This document shows, in pieces, positions 23,685 through 33,648 of a stretch of DNA of 64,000 bases. The notes under the pieces were generated by a model. The model saw only the letters and a program-made list of their open reading frames with translations, had not been told where the DNA came from and did no database searches. Position 1 is the stretch's first letter, and the number at the start of each line of letters is the position of its first letter. The stretch spans positions 2,852,001 to 2,916,000 of the forward strand of contig NZ_AP022613.1 of the NCBI RefSeq assembly GCF_010730195.1. Reading direction: 5' to 3'. Source of the stretch: Mycobacterium conspicuum. GTDB taxonomy: Bacteria > Actinomycetota > Actinomycetes > Mycobacteriales > Mycobacteriaceae. The position numbers and the translations under genes are program-made.

Positions 23685-25628
23685 TCAGCCCAAAAACGTC
23701 GTGATCGCGGTGGCGAGTTCGGGAGTCGCCGACGTCGGCAAGTTTCGATAGCTACCACCACTGAGCTGGGCGACGGCTTCCCACGTCGCCCGGTCCGGGT
23801 CGGCGCCGAAGTCGATGACGTTGACCGCGACCGGCTTGGCCGGATCGGCACTGCGTTTGATGAAGTCCTGCAGACCCGGCCCGTCCAGGGTTTGATCCGT
23901 GTGCGGACCGCCGGTGATCACCAGCACCGAATTCGTTTGGCCGCCACGGTAATTGGCGAGCATCTCGCCGTACACGATGCGCAGCGTGGTAAACGACACG
24001 GCACCGCCATTGGAGGAATACTGCTTGTCCAGCGCGCCGAGCAGGGCGGCCGAGCGGGGCTGGCCGTTGACCGGGTCGCTCAGCGGCCCGGCGGCCACCT
24101 CCGATCGGCCCTCGTGGCCGTCGAATGTCCACAACCCCAGGACCGAGTTGGGTGGCAGCGCCTTGACCCGGTCCTGCAGCGCCGCGATCACGTTGGCCAG
24201 CCTGGTCTTTCCGCCGTCGTCGGTGGGCAGCGACTGGTCGAGCATGATCGTCGCCGCCACCCCGTTCGACGGTGTGCGGATCGCGTCGGCCAGCGTCGCG
24301 CGCTCCGCGTCGTCACCCACGGACAGCGTGGCGGGCAGCGCCGCGAAGCTGGTGACGGCGCTGCTCGGCGGTTTGACGCCGTTAACCCGGAAGCCGGCTT
24401 TGGCCAGCTTCGCGAGTTGCTCCGGCTTGTGCAGGTAATGGGCGAACTGGCTGGCCGCCTCGGTCTGCTCCTTCGACAGCCACGAGCCGCTGAGCAGCAC
24501 GGTGGGATAGTCGGCGACCGGCACCGCGCCGGGCGGTAGCCAGGAGCCCAGCGTGCTCTTGGCGTCCGGCAGCGACTGGCCACGCTGGAACAGTTGCTGC
24601 TCGGTGGTGATCACCGCGTGCACCGGCGCCGCGGCCGCGTCACCGGGCTTGAGCAGCGCATCCATCGCCTCGGTCAGCGTGCCGTCCGGCAGTTTGGGCT
24701 GTGCGCCGATCAGGGCCCGCACCGGCCCGACACCCTGCGTTGGCGGCGCGCCCGCGGGCACGGACGCGGCGGCCACCGCCTCGCCGGCGAGCGCCGCGGC
24801 GTCGGCGTTGCCTTTGCTGGGTAGCGCAAGTCGCAGTGAGCCCCAGGGCGCTAAGTTCAGGCCGGCCAACGAGTTCGGGTTGGTTTGCAGGGCCGGCAGC
24901 GCGGCCCAGCTCTGGTTTGCCAGCGCCGACTGCAATTCGGGCCGCACCGCCAGCAGCACCGGCGACGTCACCAGTGAGCGGCTGTCGGTGATCGCCTTCT
25001 GACCCGAGGCCGCGGCGAGCCGCGCCGCGGAGATCGAGCTGCCCGGGATCCACAACGCGGGCTGGCAGCCCAGCTCGGCGGGCCACTTGGTGGCCAGGCC
25101 ACCCAGGACGGCGTCGGCGCCGGCGGGCTTGACGCTCACCGACACACAGCGATCGCCGACCGGGCCGGCCGACGCGTTGAAGCCCTCGACGAACTCCTGC
25201 AGGTGATCGGCGATCGACGGGTCGGCGACCACCGCGACCGTTTCGTTGCCGCCCAGGCAGCGCGCCGCCGCGGTGTGCCCGCGGTGCGATAGCGCGTCGC
25301 CGAAGAAGCTCCAGATGATCACGGTGCCGACCACCACGACGACCGCGACCAGAGCCGCGATCAACCCGACGCTGACCCCGCGCCGGCCGCCGGCGCTGCG
25401 GTGGCCGCCCTGCCAGGCACCGAATCCGCGGTGGCCGGAGGTTGGCGGTGGGGGCGCGGCGACCGCCTCGGACTGACGAGGCGGAAAGTCGGGGTACTCG
25501 GGGAATTCCTGGGCGGGTCCGGATGCCGAGACATCGCCGGCATCGCCGGCGTAGGCGTCCTCATCGACCGCCGGCAGCGGCCCAGACTCCTCCCGTTCCT
25601 CCCGGTCGTCCTTCCGGTGCCTACCCAT
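23685..25628 (-). CDS. membrane-anchored VWA-domain protein with periplasmic substrate-binding-like region (Rv1836c-like)
   Basis: The 647-residue protein has a disordered cytoplasmic N-terminus (1-85), one transmembrane helix (about 86-108) and an external part. That part begins with a solute-binding-like fold (about 125-430, including ETVAVVADPSIADHLQEF) and ends with a von Willebrand A domain (about 455-640). The metal site is partly kept: Asp and the first Ser in MLDQSLPT, but the third MIDAS residue is Pro rather than Ser. VWA domains mediate protein contacts, so a surface scaffolding or chaperone-like role is plausible. The function is not known. Confidence 0.83.
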   Translation of the reverse strand: MGRHRKDDREEREESGPLPAVDEDAYAGDAGDVSASGPAQEFPEYPDFPPRQSEAVAAPPPPTSGHRGFGAWQGGHRSAGGRRGVSVGLIAALVAVVVVVGTVIIWSFFGDALSHRGHTAAARCLGGNETVAVVADPSIADHLQEFVEGFNASAGPVGDRCVSVSVKPAGADAVLGGLATKWPAELGCQPALWIPGSSISAARLAAASGQKAITDSRSLVTSPVLLAVRPELQSALANQSWAALPALQTNPNSLAGLNLAPWGSLRLALPSKGNADAAALAGEAVAAASVPAGAPPTQGVGPVRALIGAQPKLPDGTLTEAMDALLKPGDAAAAPVHAVITTEQQLFQRGQSLPDAKSTLGSWLPPGAVPVADYPTVLLSGSWLSKEQTEAASQFAHYLHKPEQLAKLAKAGFRVNGVKPPSSAVTSFAALPATLSVGDDAERATLADAIRTPSNGVAATIMLDQSLPTDDGGKTRLANVIAALQDRVKALPPNSVLGLWTFDGHEGRSEVAAGPLSDPVNGQPRSAALLGALDKQYSSNGGAVSFTTLRIVYGEMLANYRGGQTNSVLVITGGPHTDQTLDGPGLQDFIKRSADPAKPVAVNVIDFGADPDRATWEAVAQLSGGSYRNLPTSATPELATAITTFLG

Positions 25629-25681
25629 GCCGGCGCCCGCTGTCGTCCCGTCGCTTCACCGCCCGGCCAATCGAGCCGCGA

Positions 25682-27889
25682 TCAGGCACCGGCCCGAGCT
25701 TTGGCTTCACGACGGCGCCGGTGCAGGATGGGCTCGGTGTAGCCGTTGGTTTGCTGCCCCCCGGACAAAATCAGCTCCTGGGCGGCCAGGAAGGCGATGC
25801 TGTCGTCGAAGTTGGGCGCCATCGGCCGGTAGGCGGGGTCGCCGGCGTTCTGCTGGTCGACCATCGGCGCCATCCGCTCCAGGCTGGCCCGCACGTCCTC
25901 GGCGGTGATCACGCCGTGCCGCAGCCAGTTGGCCAGCAGCTGGCTGGAGATCCGCAGGGTGGCGCGGTCCTCCATGAGCGCGACGTTGTGGATGTCGGGC
26001 ACCTTCGAGCAGCCGACGCCCTGGTCGATCCAGCGCACCACGTAGCCGAGGATCGACTGGCAGTTGTTGTCGACCTCCTCGCGGATCTCCTCGGGGGCCC
26101 ACGCCAGTTCCTTGGCCAGCGGGATCGTCAGCAGCTGGTCGATGCTGGTGCGGTTCTGACCGGACAGCTCCTGCTGCACCGCGGCCACGTCGACGAAGTG
26201 GTAGTGCATCGCGTGCAGGGTGGCCGCCGTGGGCGAGGGCACCCAGGCGGTGCTGGCGCCCGCGCGGGGCTGGGCGATCTTCTGCTCGATCATGTCGGCC
26301 ATCAGCTCGGTCATGGCCCACATGCCCTTGCCGATCTGGGCACGGCCGATGAAGCCGGCGCCCAGGCCGGCGTCGACATTGTGGTCCTCGTAGGCGAGGA
26401 TCCACGGCTGGCTCTTCATAGTGCCCTTGCGCACCATCGGGCCGGCCTCCATCGAGGTGTGGATCTCGTCGCCGGTGCGGTCCAGGAACCCGGTGTTGAT
26501 GAACACCACCCGGTCGGCGGCGGCCTTGATGCACGCCCGCAGGTTCACCGTGGTGCGGCGCTCTTCGTCCATGATGCCGACCTTCAAGGTGCCCTGCGGC
26601 AACCCGAGCACGTCCTCGACGCGGCTGAACAGCTCGACGGTGAACGCCACCTCGTCGGGCCCGTGCATTTTGGGTTTGACGATGTAGATCGAACCGGTGC
26701 GGCTGTTGAGCAGCGGCCCGTTGGCGCCGTCATTCTGGGACCCGTCCCGTAGCCCGTGGATCGCGGTCACGCCGGTGAGCAGGGCGTCCATGATGCCCTC
26801 GAACACCTCTTTGTCCTCGTTGCCGTCGCTGACAAGGATGGCGTCGTTGGTCATCAGGTGACCGACGTTGCGCACGAACATCAGGCTGCGTCCGGGCAGG
26901 GTGAACTCGCTGCCGTCGGGGGCGGTGTAGCGCCGGTCCGCGTTGAGCTTCCTGGTGAAGGTCTTGCCGTCCTTGTCGACCTCTTCGGACAGGTCCCCGC
27001 GGTTCAGGCCGAGCCAGTTGCGGTAGCCGAGCACCTTGTCGTCGGCGTCGACGGCCGCGACCGAGTCCTCGAAGTCCATGATCGTGGTGACCGCCGACTC
27101 CAGGACCACGTCCTTGATGCCCGCGCGGTCGGTCTTGCCGATCGGCGATTCCGGGTCGATCAGGATCTCGATGTGCAGACCGTGGTTGACCAGCAACACC
27201 GACCAGCTGGGGGAGCCAAGCTCGCCGGTGTACCCGGCGAACTGCCCGGGGTCCGCGAGCCCGGTGGCACCTTCGGGCAGGGCGACCGCCAGCCGCCCGT
27301 CCTCGACGGTGATGCCGGTGGCGTTGGACCATGAGTCGGAGGCCAGCGGCACGGCGCCGTCAAGGAATTTGCGCGCGTAGGCGATCACCTTGTCGCCGCG
27401 CACCTTGTTGTAGCTGGTGCCCTTCTCGGCGCCGTCCTTCTCCGGAATCGCGTCGGTGCCGTAGAGGGCGTCGTACAGCGAGCCCCAGCGTGCGTTGGCC
27501 GCGTTCAGCGCAAACCGCGCATTGAGCACCGGCACCACCAGCTGCGGGCCCGCCATGGTCTTGATCTCGTCATCAACGCCGGACGTGGTGATGGTGAAGT
27601 CGTCGGGTTCCGGTTCCAGGTAGCCGATCTCGGTGAGGAACTGCCGGTATTCGTCGGCGTCGACGGGGGCGATTACGCGTTGCTTGTGCCATCGGTCGAT
27701 CTGCGCCTGCAACTCGTCACGGCGGGCCAGCAAATCCTGGTTCCGCGGGGTGAGATCGGTGACGACCTTGTCGACACCGGCCCAGAAGCTGTCCGGGTCG
27801 ATATCGGTGCCGGGCAGCGCCTCTTTGTTCACGAAGTCGTAGAGCACCCGGGCGATGCGCAGGTTGCCCACCGACACGCGATCGGTCAT
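25682..27889 (-). CDS. glcB: malate synthase G
   Basis: The 735-residue enzyme condenses acetyl-CoA with glyoxylate to malate in the glyoxylate shunt. It matches M. tuberculosis GlcB from MTDRVSVGNLRIARVLYDF to HRRRREAKARAGA with the same domain order: N-terminal clasp, beta/alpha barrel with GRSLMFVRNVGHLMTND and GIMDEERRTTVN, and C-terminal plug with the catalytic Asp in the DDSIAFLAAQELI region. ATG 27889 has a strong GGAGGAGAA ribosome site; the in-frame upstream extension to 27919 lacks one. The vapBC13 and PE_PGRS34 genes I recall between this gene and the CNNM pair in M. tuberculosis are absent here. Confidence 0.97.
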   Translation of the reverse strand: MTDRVSVGNLRIARVLYDFVNKEALPGTDIDPDSFWAGVDKVVTDLTPRNQDLLARRDELQAQIDRWHKQRVIAPVDADEYRQFLTEIGYLEPEPDDFTITTSGVDDEIKTMAGPQLVVPVLNARFALNAANARWGSLYDALYGTDAIPEKDGAEKGTSYNKVRGDKVIAYARKFLDGAVPLASDSWSNATGITVEDGRLAVALPEGATGLADPGQFAGYTGELGSPSWSVLLVNHGLHIEILIDPESPIGKTDRAGIKDVVLESAVTTIMDFEDSVAAVDADDKVLGYRNWLGLNRGDLSEEVDKDGKTFTRKLNADRRYTAPDGSEFTLPGRSLMFVRNVGHLMTNDAILVSDGNEDKEVFEGIMDALLTGVTAIHGLRDGSQNDGANGPLLNSRTGSIYIVKPKMHGPDEVAFTVELFSRVEDVLGLPQGTLKVGIMDEERRTTVNLRACIKAAADRVVFINTGFLDRTGDEIHTSMEAGPMVRKGTMKSQPWILAYEDHNVDAGLGAGFIGRAQIGKGMWAMTELMADMIEQKIAQPRAGASTAWVPSPTAATLHAMHYHFVDVAAVQQELSGQNRTSIDQLLTIPLAKELAWAPEEIREEVDNNCQSILGYVVRWIDQGVGCSKVPDIHNVALMEDRATLRISSQLLANWLRHGVITAEDVRASLERMAPMVDQQNAGDPAYRPMAPNFDDSIAFLAAQELILSGGQQTNGYTEPILHRRRREAKARAGA

Positions 27890-28112
27890 TGTTCTCCTCC
27901 ATTTTTGCCTCACCGGCAATTAGTCCAGCCTACCGACCAGCAGCCCGAAGAACCTATTCCGTCGCGCGCCCTGCCAGGTCGGAGCCAGGTCAGGGCGCGC
28001 TGACGACTGCGGTCATCCCGATTCGGCGGTCGCGGGAATCGCCTCTGGCGAACCGGCGCACTGTTGCGGGCAATTCCAGGTCGACTACCGCCGCTGGTGA
28101 TCATACGGGCTG

Positions 28113-29153
28113 CTAATGATCGCGCATCGCGCCGACCAAGTCCTCCACCAAATCCTCCATCGCGACCATCGCGACCAATTGCCCCGCCTCGCCGGTGACC
28201 AGCGCCAGATGGCTGTTGCTGCGCCGCATCCGGGACAGGGCATCGACCAACGGCAATGACTCGGGGACCCGCGGCAGGGGCCGCACCAGCGCCGGGTCGA
28301 TGACGGTCGCCGGGTCGTCGCCCAGCGTCAGCACGTCCTTGATGTGCAGGTATCCGATGTAGCCACCGTCGCGGCTGATCACCGGAAAGCGGGAGTAGCC
28401 GGTCTGGGCCAGGGCCGCTTCCACCGCGCCGACGGTCGGCCCCGAGCCGGAATCCGCGACCTGGATCGCGTGGATGTCGGCCAGCGGGCGCGCGACGTCG
28501 GCCACCACCCTGGTGCGGATCTGCAGCGCCCGGGTCAGCCGGGTGTGTTCCTCGGCGTCCAGCAGCCCCTCGGACACCGACTCGGCGATCATCTCGGACA
28601 GTTGGGCCGGGGATACCGTGCTGTCCAGCTCGTCTTTCGGCTCCACCCGCAGCCCGCGCAGCACCGCATTGGCGCACTGGTTGTAGAACCCGATGAACGG
28701 TCGAGCTATCCGCACATAGGCCAGGTAGGGCGGTACCAGCAGCATCGCCGTCCGCTCCGGGCCGGCCAGGGCGATGTTCTTCGGCACCATCTCGCCGAGC
28801 AGCACATGCAGCGTCACGACGATCGCCAGGGCGATCGCGAACGCCAGCGAGTGCGCCAGCGCCGGGTGCATCCGGGTCAGCGCGAACGATTCGCGCAACA
28901 GGTCGGCGACCGCCGCCTCGCCGATCCGGCCGAGCAGGATGGAGGCCACCGTCACGCCGAGCTGCGCGCCCGCCAGCATCGACGACAGCTGCTCACCGGC
29001 CCGGATCACGGTGACCGCCCTGGCCTTGCCCTGCTCGGCCAATGCCTCGAGGCGGTCGCGTCGGGCCGAAATCAGCGCGAACTCGGCGCCCACGAAAAAC
29101 GCGTTGGCCGCGATCAGCAGGATCGCCGCCAGCACGCCCAGCGCTTCGTGCAT
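28113..29153 (-). CDS. CNNM/DUF21 and CBS-domain membrane protein (Rv1841c-like)
   Basis: A 346-residue protein. The DUF21 membrane domain (about 1-190, beginning LGVLAAILLIAANAFFVGAEFALI) is followed by a CBS pair (about 205-330, including VADVARPLADIHAIQV and GYIGYLHIKDVL). It lacks the C-terminal CorC_HlyC domain of its neighbour. The family exports or regulates Mg2+/Co2+. It starts at ATG 29153, which overlaps the stop of the upstream paralogue (ATGA), so the two are coupled. The upstream in-frame extension to 29453 is only a shadow of the neighbour. Confidence 0.88.
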   Translation of the reverse strand: MHEALGVLAAILLIAANAFFVGAEFALISARRDRLEALAEQGKARAVTVIRAGEQLSSMLAGAQLGVTVASILLGRIGEAAVADLLRESFALTRMHPALAHSLAFAIALAIVVTLHVLLGEMVPKNIALAGPERTAMLLVPPYLAYVRIARPFIGFYNQCANAVLRGLRVEPKDELDSTVSPAQLSEMIAESVSEGLLDAEEHTRLTRALQIRTRVVADVARPLADIHAIQVADSGSGPTVGAVEAALAQTGYSRFPVISRDGGYIGYLHIKDVLTLGDDPATVIDPALVRPLPRVPESLPLVDALSRMRRSNSHLALVTGEAGQLVAMVAMEDLVEDLVGAMRDH

Positions 29154-30532
29154 CAGCGGCCCAGCTCCGAGTTGGCTTCGTCGTGGCTTTCCGGCCGAGC
29201 GCCCAGTTCGGTCAGCTCGAGCAGGTCGATCCGGCGGCCGTCCATCCGCAACACCGTCGCCCGCCAGCGCATCGACTCGTCGGGCAGGCCGTCCGCGTCG
29301 AGGGCGGGCAGCTCGACCGTCTCCCCGGGCTCGGGGATGTGGCCGAGCTGTTCGAGCACCAGGCCGCCGATGGTCTCGTATTCGCCCTCGGGGCCCCGGT
29401 ATCCGGTCTCGGTGGACACCTCGTCGATGCGCAGCAGGCCCGACACCCGCCATCCGCCGCCGGCGGCCACCACGTCCGGGGTGGCGTCGTCGTGCTCGTC
29501 GCGCACATCGCCGACGATCTCTTCGATCAGGTCCTCGATGGTCACCATGCCGGCCGTACCGCCGTACTCGTCGACGACCAGCGCGGTCTGCAGCGGGTTG
29601 GCGCGGATTTCGGCCATCACCGCGTCGCCGTCCAGTGTCGAGGGCACCACGGGAACCGGCTTGACGACCGAGGTGAGCAGGGTGCTCGCGCGATCGGCCG
29701 GCGGTATCTGGAACACCTGCTTGACGTGCACGATGCCCACGGTCGAGTCGAGGTCGCCGTCGACGAGCGGAAATCGGGAGAACCCGGACTCCGCGGCGGC
29801 CGCGATCAGGTCGGCGACGGTGTCGTCGGTCTGCAGCGCGACGACCTCCGTGCGCGGCGTCATCAGTTCCTCGGCGGTCAGCGTGCCGAACTGCAGCGAC
29901 CGACGCACCAGCGACGCGGTCGCAAGGTCCAGGGACCCGCTCCGCGCCGACGTCCGCACCAGCGACAACAGCTCCTGCGCCGAGCGGGCCGAGCGCAGCT
30001 CCTCGGCGGGCTCGATGCCGAACCGGCGCACGATCCAGTTCGCCGCCCCGTTGGTGGCCCGGATGGCCGGGGTGAGCAGCGCCGAAAACACCAGTTGCGG
30101 GCCGACGACGGTGCGGGCGGTGCGCAGCGGACGCGCGACCGCCAGGTACTTCGGGACCAGCTCGCCGAACACCATCGACACCGAGGTGACGATCACCAGC
30201 GCCACCACCGCCATGATCGTGTCGGCCACCGGATCGGACATCCCCATCGCGTCGAACCAGGGATGCGGCAGGTTCGCCACCAGCGGTTCGGTGAGGTAAC
30301 CCGTTACCAGCGTGGTGATCGAGATGCCCAGCTGCGCGCCCGACAGCTGAAACGACAGCCGCTGCTGTGCGCGCTGGATGAAGCGGTCCCGGCGCCTGCC
30401 GCTGCGGGCGTTGGCCTCCACGGTGCTGCGGTCCAGCGCGGTGAGCGAGAATTCGGCCGCGACGAACAGCGCGTTGCCGAAGATGAGCACCACGATGGCC
30501 AGCACGCTGACGGTGGTGATGGACAGACCCAC
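29153..30532 (-). CDS. CNNM/DUF21-CBS-CorC_HlyC membrane protein (Rv1842c-like)
   Basis: The 459-residue protein has all three domains of the CNNM (HlyC/CorC) family: DUF21 membrane domain (about 1-195), CBS pair (about 210-335, with VADLIAAAAESGFSRFPLV and LVVDEYGGTAGMVTIEDL) and the C-terminal CorC_HlyC domain (about 350-435, GGWRVSGLLRIDEV). Members are divalent-cation transporters or their regulators, often misnamed hemolysins. It starts at GTG 30532. Paired with the following gene it probably forms a heteromeric complex. Confidence 0.88.
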   Translation of the reverse strand: MGLSITTVSVLAIVVLIFGNALFVAAEFSLTALDRSTVEANARSGRRRDRFIQRAQQRLSFQLSGAQLGISITTLVTGYLTEPLVANLPHPWFDAMGMSDPVADTIMAVVALVIVTSVSMVFGELVPKYLAVARPLRTARTVVGPQLVFSALLTPAIRATNGAANWIVRRFGIEPAEELRSARSAQELLSLVRTSARSGSLDLATASLVRRSLQFGTLTAEELMTPRTEVVALQTDDTVADLIAAAAESGFSRFPLVDGDLDSTVGIVHVKQVFQIPPADRASTLLTSVVKPVPVVPSTLDGDAVMAEIRANPLQTALVVDEYGGTAGMVTIEDLIEEIVGDVRDEHDDATPDVVAAGGGWRVSGLLRIDEVSTETGYRGPEGEYETIGGLVLEQLGHIPEPGETVELPALDADGLPDESMRWRATVLRMDGRRIDLLELTELGARPESHDEANSELGR

Positions 30533-30623
30533 GGCCGGCTCAGCTCATCCCTATCGCTCGATGTCACGCAACATGCTAGCGAAACGTTTGCCACAACTTC
30601 CGGCGCCGTCACGGACAGAGGCG

Positions 30624-32072
30624 TCACCAGCCGGTGGGCAGCGGGTGACCCTCGGCGTAGCCGGCCGGCGACTGCACGCCGACGACGGCCCGCTCGTGCA
30701 GCTCCGCCAGGCTGGAGGCGCCGACGTAGGTGCAGGTGCTGCGCACGCCGGAGGTGATGTGGTCGAGCAGGTCCTCCACGCCGCCGCGATCCGGGTCCAG
30801 CCCCATCCGGGCCGTCGAGATGCCTTCCTCGAACAGCGCCTTGCGCGCGCGGTCGAACGCGGTGTCGACGGCGGTGCGCGCGACCACCGCCCGCTTGGAC
30901 GCCATGCCGTAGCTCTCCTTGAACGGCCGGTCGTCGCGGTCGCGCATCAGGTCCCCGGGCGACTCGTAGGTGCCGGCGAACCACGAGCCGATCATCACGT
31001 TCGACGCCCCGGCGGCCAACGCCAGCGCCACGTCGCGCGGATGGCGAATCCCGCCGTCGGCCCACACGTGACCGCCGAGTTCGGCTGCCGCAGAAGCGCA
31101 TTCGAGCACCGCGGAGAATTGCGGGCGGCCGACGCCGGTCATCATCCGGGTGGTGCACATCGCGCCCGGTCCGACGCCGACCTTGACGATGCTGGCCCCG
31201 GCGGCCAGCAGATCCCGGGTGCCCTCGGCCGACACCACGTTGCCCGCGGCCAGCGGGACGTCGAGGCCCAACTCGGAAAGAACCTCCGCCACCGCCTTGA
31301 TCGCGGCCAGCGTCTTGGCCTGATGCCCGTGAGCGGTGTCGATGACGAGCACGTCGACGCCGGCTTCGGCCAGCGAGCGCGCCTTGGCGCCGACGTCGCC
31401 GCTGATCCCGACGGCCGCGCCCACCCGCAGCCGCCCGCGCGCGTCGGTGGCCGGGGTATAGAGGCCGGCGCGGATGGCGCCAGTGCGGGTCAGCACCCCG
31501 GCCAGCGTGCCGTCGGCGTTGGTCACCACCGCGACCCCGATCGGGGCGTGCTCGAGCAGGTCGAAGATCTTGCGCGGCTCGGTGCCCACCGGTGCGGTGA
31601 CGAAGTCGGTGATCGCGACGTCGCGCACCCGGGTGAAGCGGTCGACGCCCAGGCAACTGGCTTCGCTGACCAGCCCGATGGGTCGCCCCTCGAAGAGCAC
31701 CACCGCGACACCGTGGGCGCGCTTGTGAATCAGGGCGGTCGCGTCGGACACCGAATCGTCGGGCTCCAGCACCACCGGGGTGTCCCAGACCAGGTCACGG
31801 CTTTTAACGAACCCCACCGTCTGCTGCACGGCCGTGATCGGAAGATCTTGCGGCAGAACGACAATGCCGCCGCGACGCGCGACCGTCTCGGCCATCCGCC
31901 GTCCCGCCACCGCGGTCATGTTGGCCACCACCACCGGGATCGTGGTCCCCGAGCCGTCGGCGGAAGACAGATCGACGTCGAACCGCGAGTCGACGTCTGA
32001 GCGGTTGGGCATGATGAAGACGTCGTTGTAGGTCAGGTCGTACCCGGGCGAGTGCCCGTTCAGAAACCTCAT
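30624..32072 (-). CDS. guaB1: GuaB1, IMP dehydrogenase/GMP reductase family (likely GMP reductase)
   Basis: The 482-residue protein has the IMPDH/GMPR barrel with a CBS pair inserted at about 95-205. The catalytic Cys306 sits in GPGAMCTTRMM and the phosphate loop in GGIRHPRDVALALAAGAS. In mycobacteria GuaB2 is the true IMP dehydrogenase, while GuaB1 converts GMP back to IMP, with the CBS domains sensing nucleotides; this assignment is from knowledge of the smegmatis orthologue. It is 21 nt downstream of gnd1 on the same strand, which supplies NADPH, the GMP reductase cofactor. Confidence 0.92.
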   Translation of the reverse strand: MRFLNGHSPGYDLTYNDVFIMPNRSDVDSRFDVDLSSADGSGTTIPVVVANMTAVAGRRMAETVARRGGIVVLPQDLPITAVQQTVGFVKSRDLVWDTPVVLEPDDSVSDATALIHKRAHGVAVVLFEGRPIGLVSEASCLGVDRFTRVRDVAITDFVTAPVGTEPRKIFDLLEHAPIGVAVVTNADGTLAGVLTRTGAIRAGLYTPATDARGRLRVGAAVGISGDVGAKARSLAEAGVDVLVIDTAHGHQAKTLAAIKAVAEVLSELGLDVPLAAGNVVSAEGTRDLLAAGASIVKVGVGPGAMCTTRMMTGVGRPQFSAVLECASAAAELGGHVWADGGIRHPRDVALALAAGASNVMIGSWFAGTYESPGDLMRDRDDRPFKESYGMASKRAVVARTAVDTAFDRARKALFEEGISTARMGLDPDRGGVEDLLDHITSGVRSTCTYVGASSLAELHERAVVGVQSPAGYAEGHPLPTGW

Positions 32073-32093
32073 CGCTGTCGGCTTGCCCCCTAA

Positions 32094-33560
32094 CTAGACC
32101 GGCACTTCGCTGCGGTCCCCGCTCCACAGCGTGTGGAACTTCTTGCTCGGCTCCTCGTCGGTGCGCCCATAGGTGTGCGCACCGAAGAAGTCCCGCAAAC
32201 CCTGGGTCAACGCGGCGGGCAACCGTTCGGTGCGCAGCGCGTCGTAGTAGGACAGGGCCGAGGCGAAACCCGGAATCGGGATACCCAGTTGGGTCGCGGT
32301 CACCACCACACGTCGCCAGCCGTCGACGGCGGCCTCGATCGCGCTGCGGAAATACGGCGCCACGATCAGCGTCGCCAAATCCGGGTCGGAGTCGTACGCC
32401 TCCTTGATGCGGTTGAGGAACTTGGCCCGGATGATGCAGCCGCCGCGCCAGATGGTGGCCAGGTCGCCAGGCGTGATGCCCCAGTCGTATTCGGCGCTGC
32501 CGGCCTGAATCTGGTTGAACCCCTGGGCGTAGGCGATGATCTTCGACGCGTAGAGCGCTTGACGGACGTCCTCGATGAACTGGGCCGCGTCGCTCGGCCG
32601 GCTGCCCAGCCCGCCCGACGCCAGCCCAGTGGTGGCCTTGCGCTGGGCCACCGAACCCGACAGCGCGCGGGCGAAGACGGCCTCGGCGATGCCGGTGACG
32701 GGCACACCAAGGTCCAGGGCCGACTTCACCGTCCAGCGGCCGGTGCCCTTCTGCTCGGCCTCGTCGAGGATGACGTCGACGAGCGGCTTGCCGGTCTTGG
32801 CGTCGGTTTGGCGCAGCACTTCGGCGGTGATCTCGATCAGGTAGCTGTCCAGATCGCCCTTGTTCCATTCGGCGAAGACGTCGGCGATCTCGGGGGCGGT
32901 CTTGCCGAGCCCGTCGCGCAGCAGCTGGTAGGCCTCGCCGATGAGCTGCATGTCGGAGTACTCGATGCCGTTGTGCACCATCTTGACGAAGTGCCCGGAG
33001 CCGTCGGGGCCGATGTGGGTGCAGCACGGCACGCCGTCGACGTGCGCCGAGATCTCCTCGAGCAGCGGGCCCAGCGACTTGTAGGACTCGGCGGGGCCGC
33101 CCGGCATGATCGACGGCCCGTTCAGTGCGCCCTCCTCGCCGCCGGAGATCCCGGCGCCGACGAAGTGCAGGCCGCGCTCGCGGATCGCCTTCTCGCGGCG
33201 GATGGTGTCGGTGTAGAGCGCGTTGCCGCCGTCGATGATGATGTCGCCCTCTTCCATCGCTTCGGCGAGCTCGTTGATGACGGCGTCGGTCGGGTCGCCG
33301 GCCTTGACCATGATGATCACCCGCCGCGGCTTTTCCAGCGCGTCCAAAAATTCCTCGATGGTCTCCGACCGGACGAACTTGCCCTCGTCACCGTGCTGCT
33401 CTAGCAGGGCATCGGTCTTGGCGACCGAGCGGTTGTGCAGCGCCACCGTGTAGCCGTGGTGGGCGAAATTGCGGGCGAGGTTCGACCCCATCACCGCCAG
33501 GCCGGTAACGCCGATCTGCGCCGTTCCCGTCTTCGATCCATCGGACTTTTGGGCACTCAT
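32094..33560 (-). CDS. gnd1: 6-phosphogluconate dehydrogenase (decarboxylating)
   Basis: At 488 residues it is the long (homodimeric, NADP-type) form. The Rossmann motif is GVTGLAVMGSNLARN near residue 17, the substrate loop is GISGGEEGALNGPSIMPGG (about 135-153), and the catalytic Lys lies in HFVKMVHNGIEY. It oxidises 6-phosphogluconate to ribulose 5-phosphate, making NADPH for the pentose phosphate pathway. ATG 33560 has a GAGAGG ribosome site; a 12-residue upstream extension to 33596 was excluded. It is the first gene of a probable gnd1-guaB1 operon. Confidence 0.95.
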   Translation of the reverse strand: MSAQKSDGSKTGTAQIGVTGLAVMGSNLARNFAHHGYTVALHNRSVAKTDALLEQHGDEGKFVRSETIEEFLDALEKPRRVIIMVKAGDPTDAVINELAEAMEEGDIIIDGGNALYTDTIRREKAIRERGLHFVGAGISGGEEGALNGPSIMPGGPAESYKSLGPLLEEISAHVDGVPCCTHIGPDGSGHFVKMVHNGIEYSDMQLIGEAYQLLRDGLGKTAPEIADVFAEWNKGDLDSYLIEITAEVLRQTDAKTGKPLVDVILDEAEQKGTGRWTVKSALDLGVPVTGIAEAVFARALSGSVAQRKATTGLASGGLGSRPSDAAQFIEDVRQALYASKIIAYAQGFNQIQAGSAEYDWGITPGDLATIWRGGCIIRAKFLNRIKEAYDSDPDLATLIVAPYFRSAIEAAVDGWRRVVVTATQLGIPIPGFASALSYYDALRTERLPAALTQGLRDFFGAHTYGRTDEEPSKKFHTLWSGDRSEVPV

Positions 33561-33648
33561 GGTTCTGCCTCTCAGGTTGCAGAGCATTCTCGACACGCCG
33601 TCGGATCACACTGTGGCACAGCCGACTCCGACTGGCATTCCGGGGTGT

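Noticed and set aside
25682..27889. An isocitrate lyase or second malate synthase nearby
   Set aside because: Only glcB is present; no aceA-type motif (KKCGH) was found in the window.
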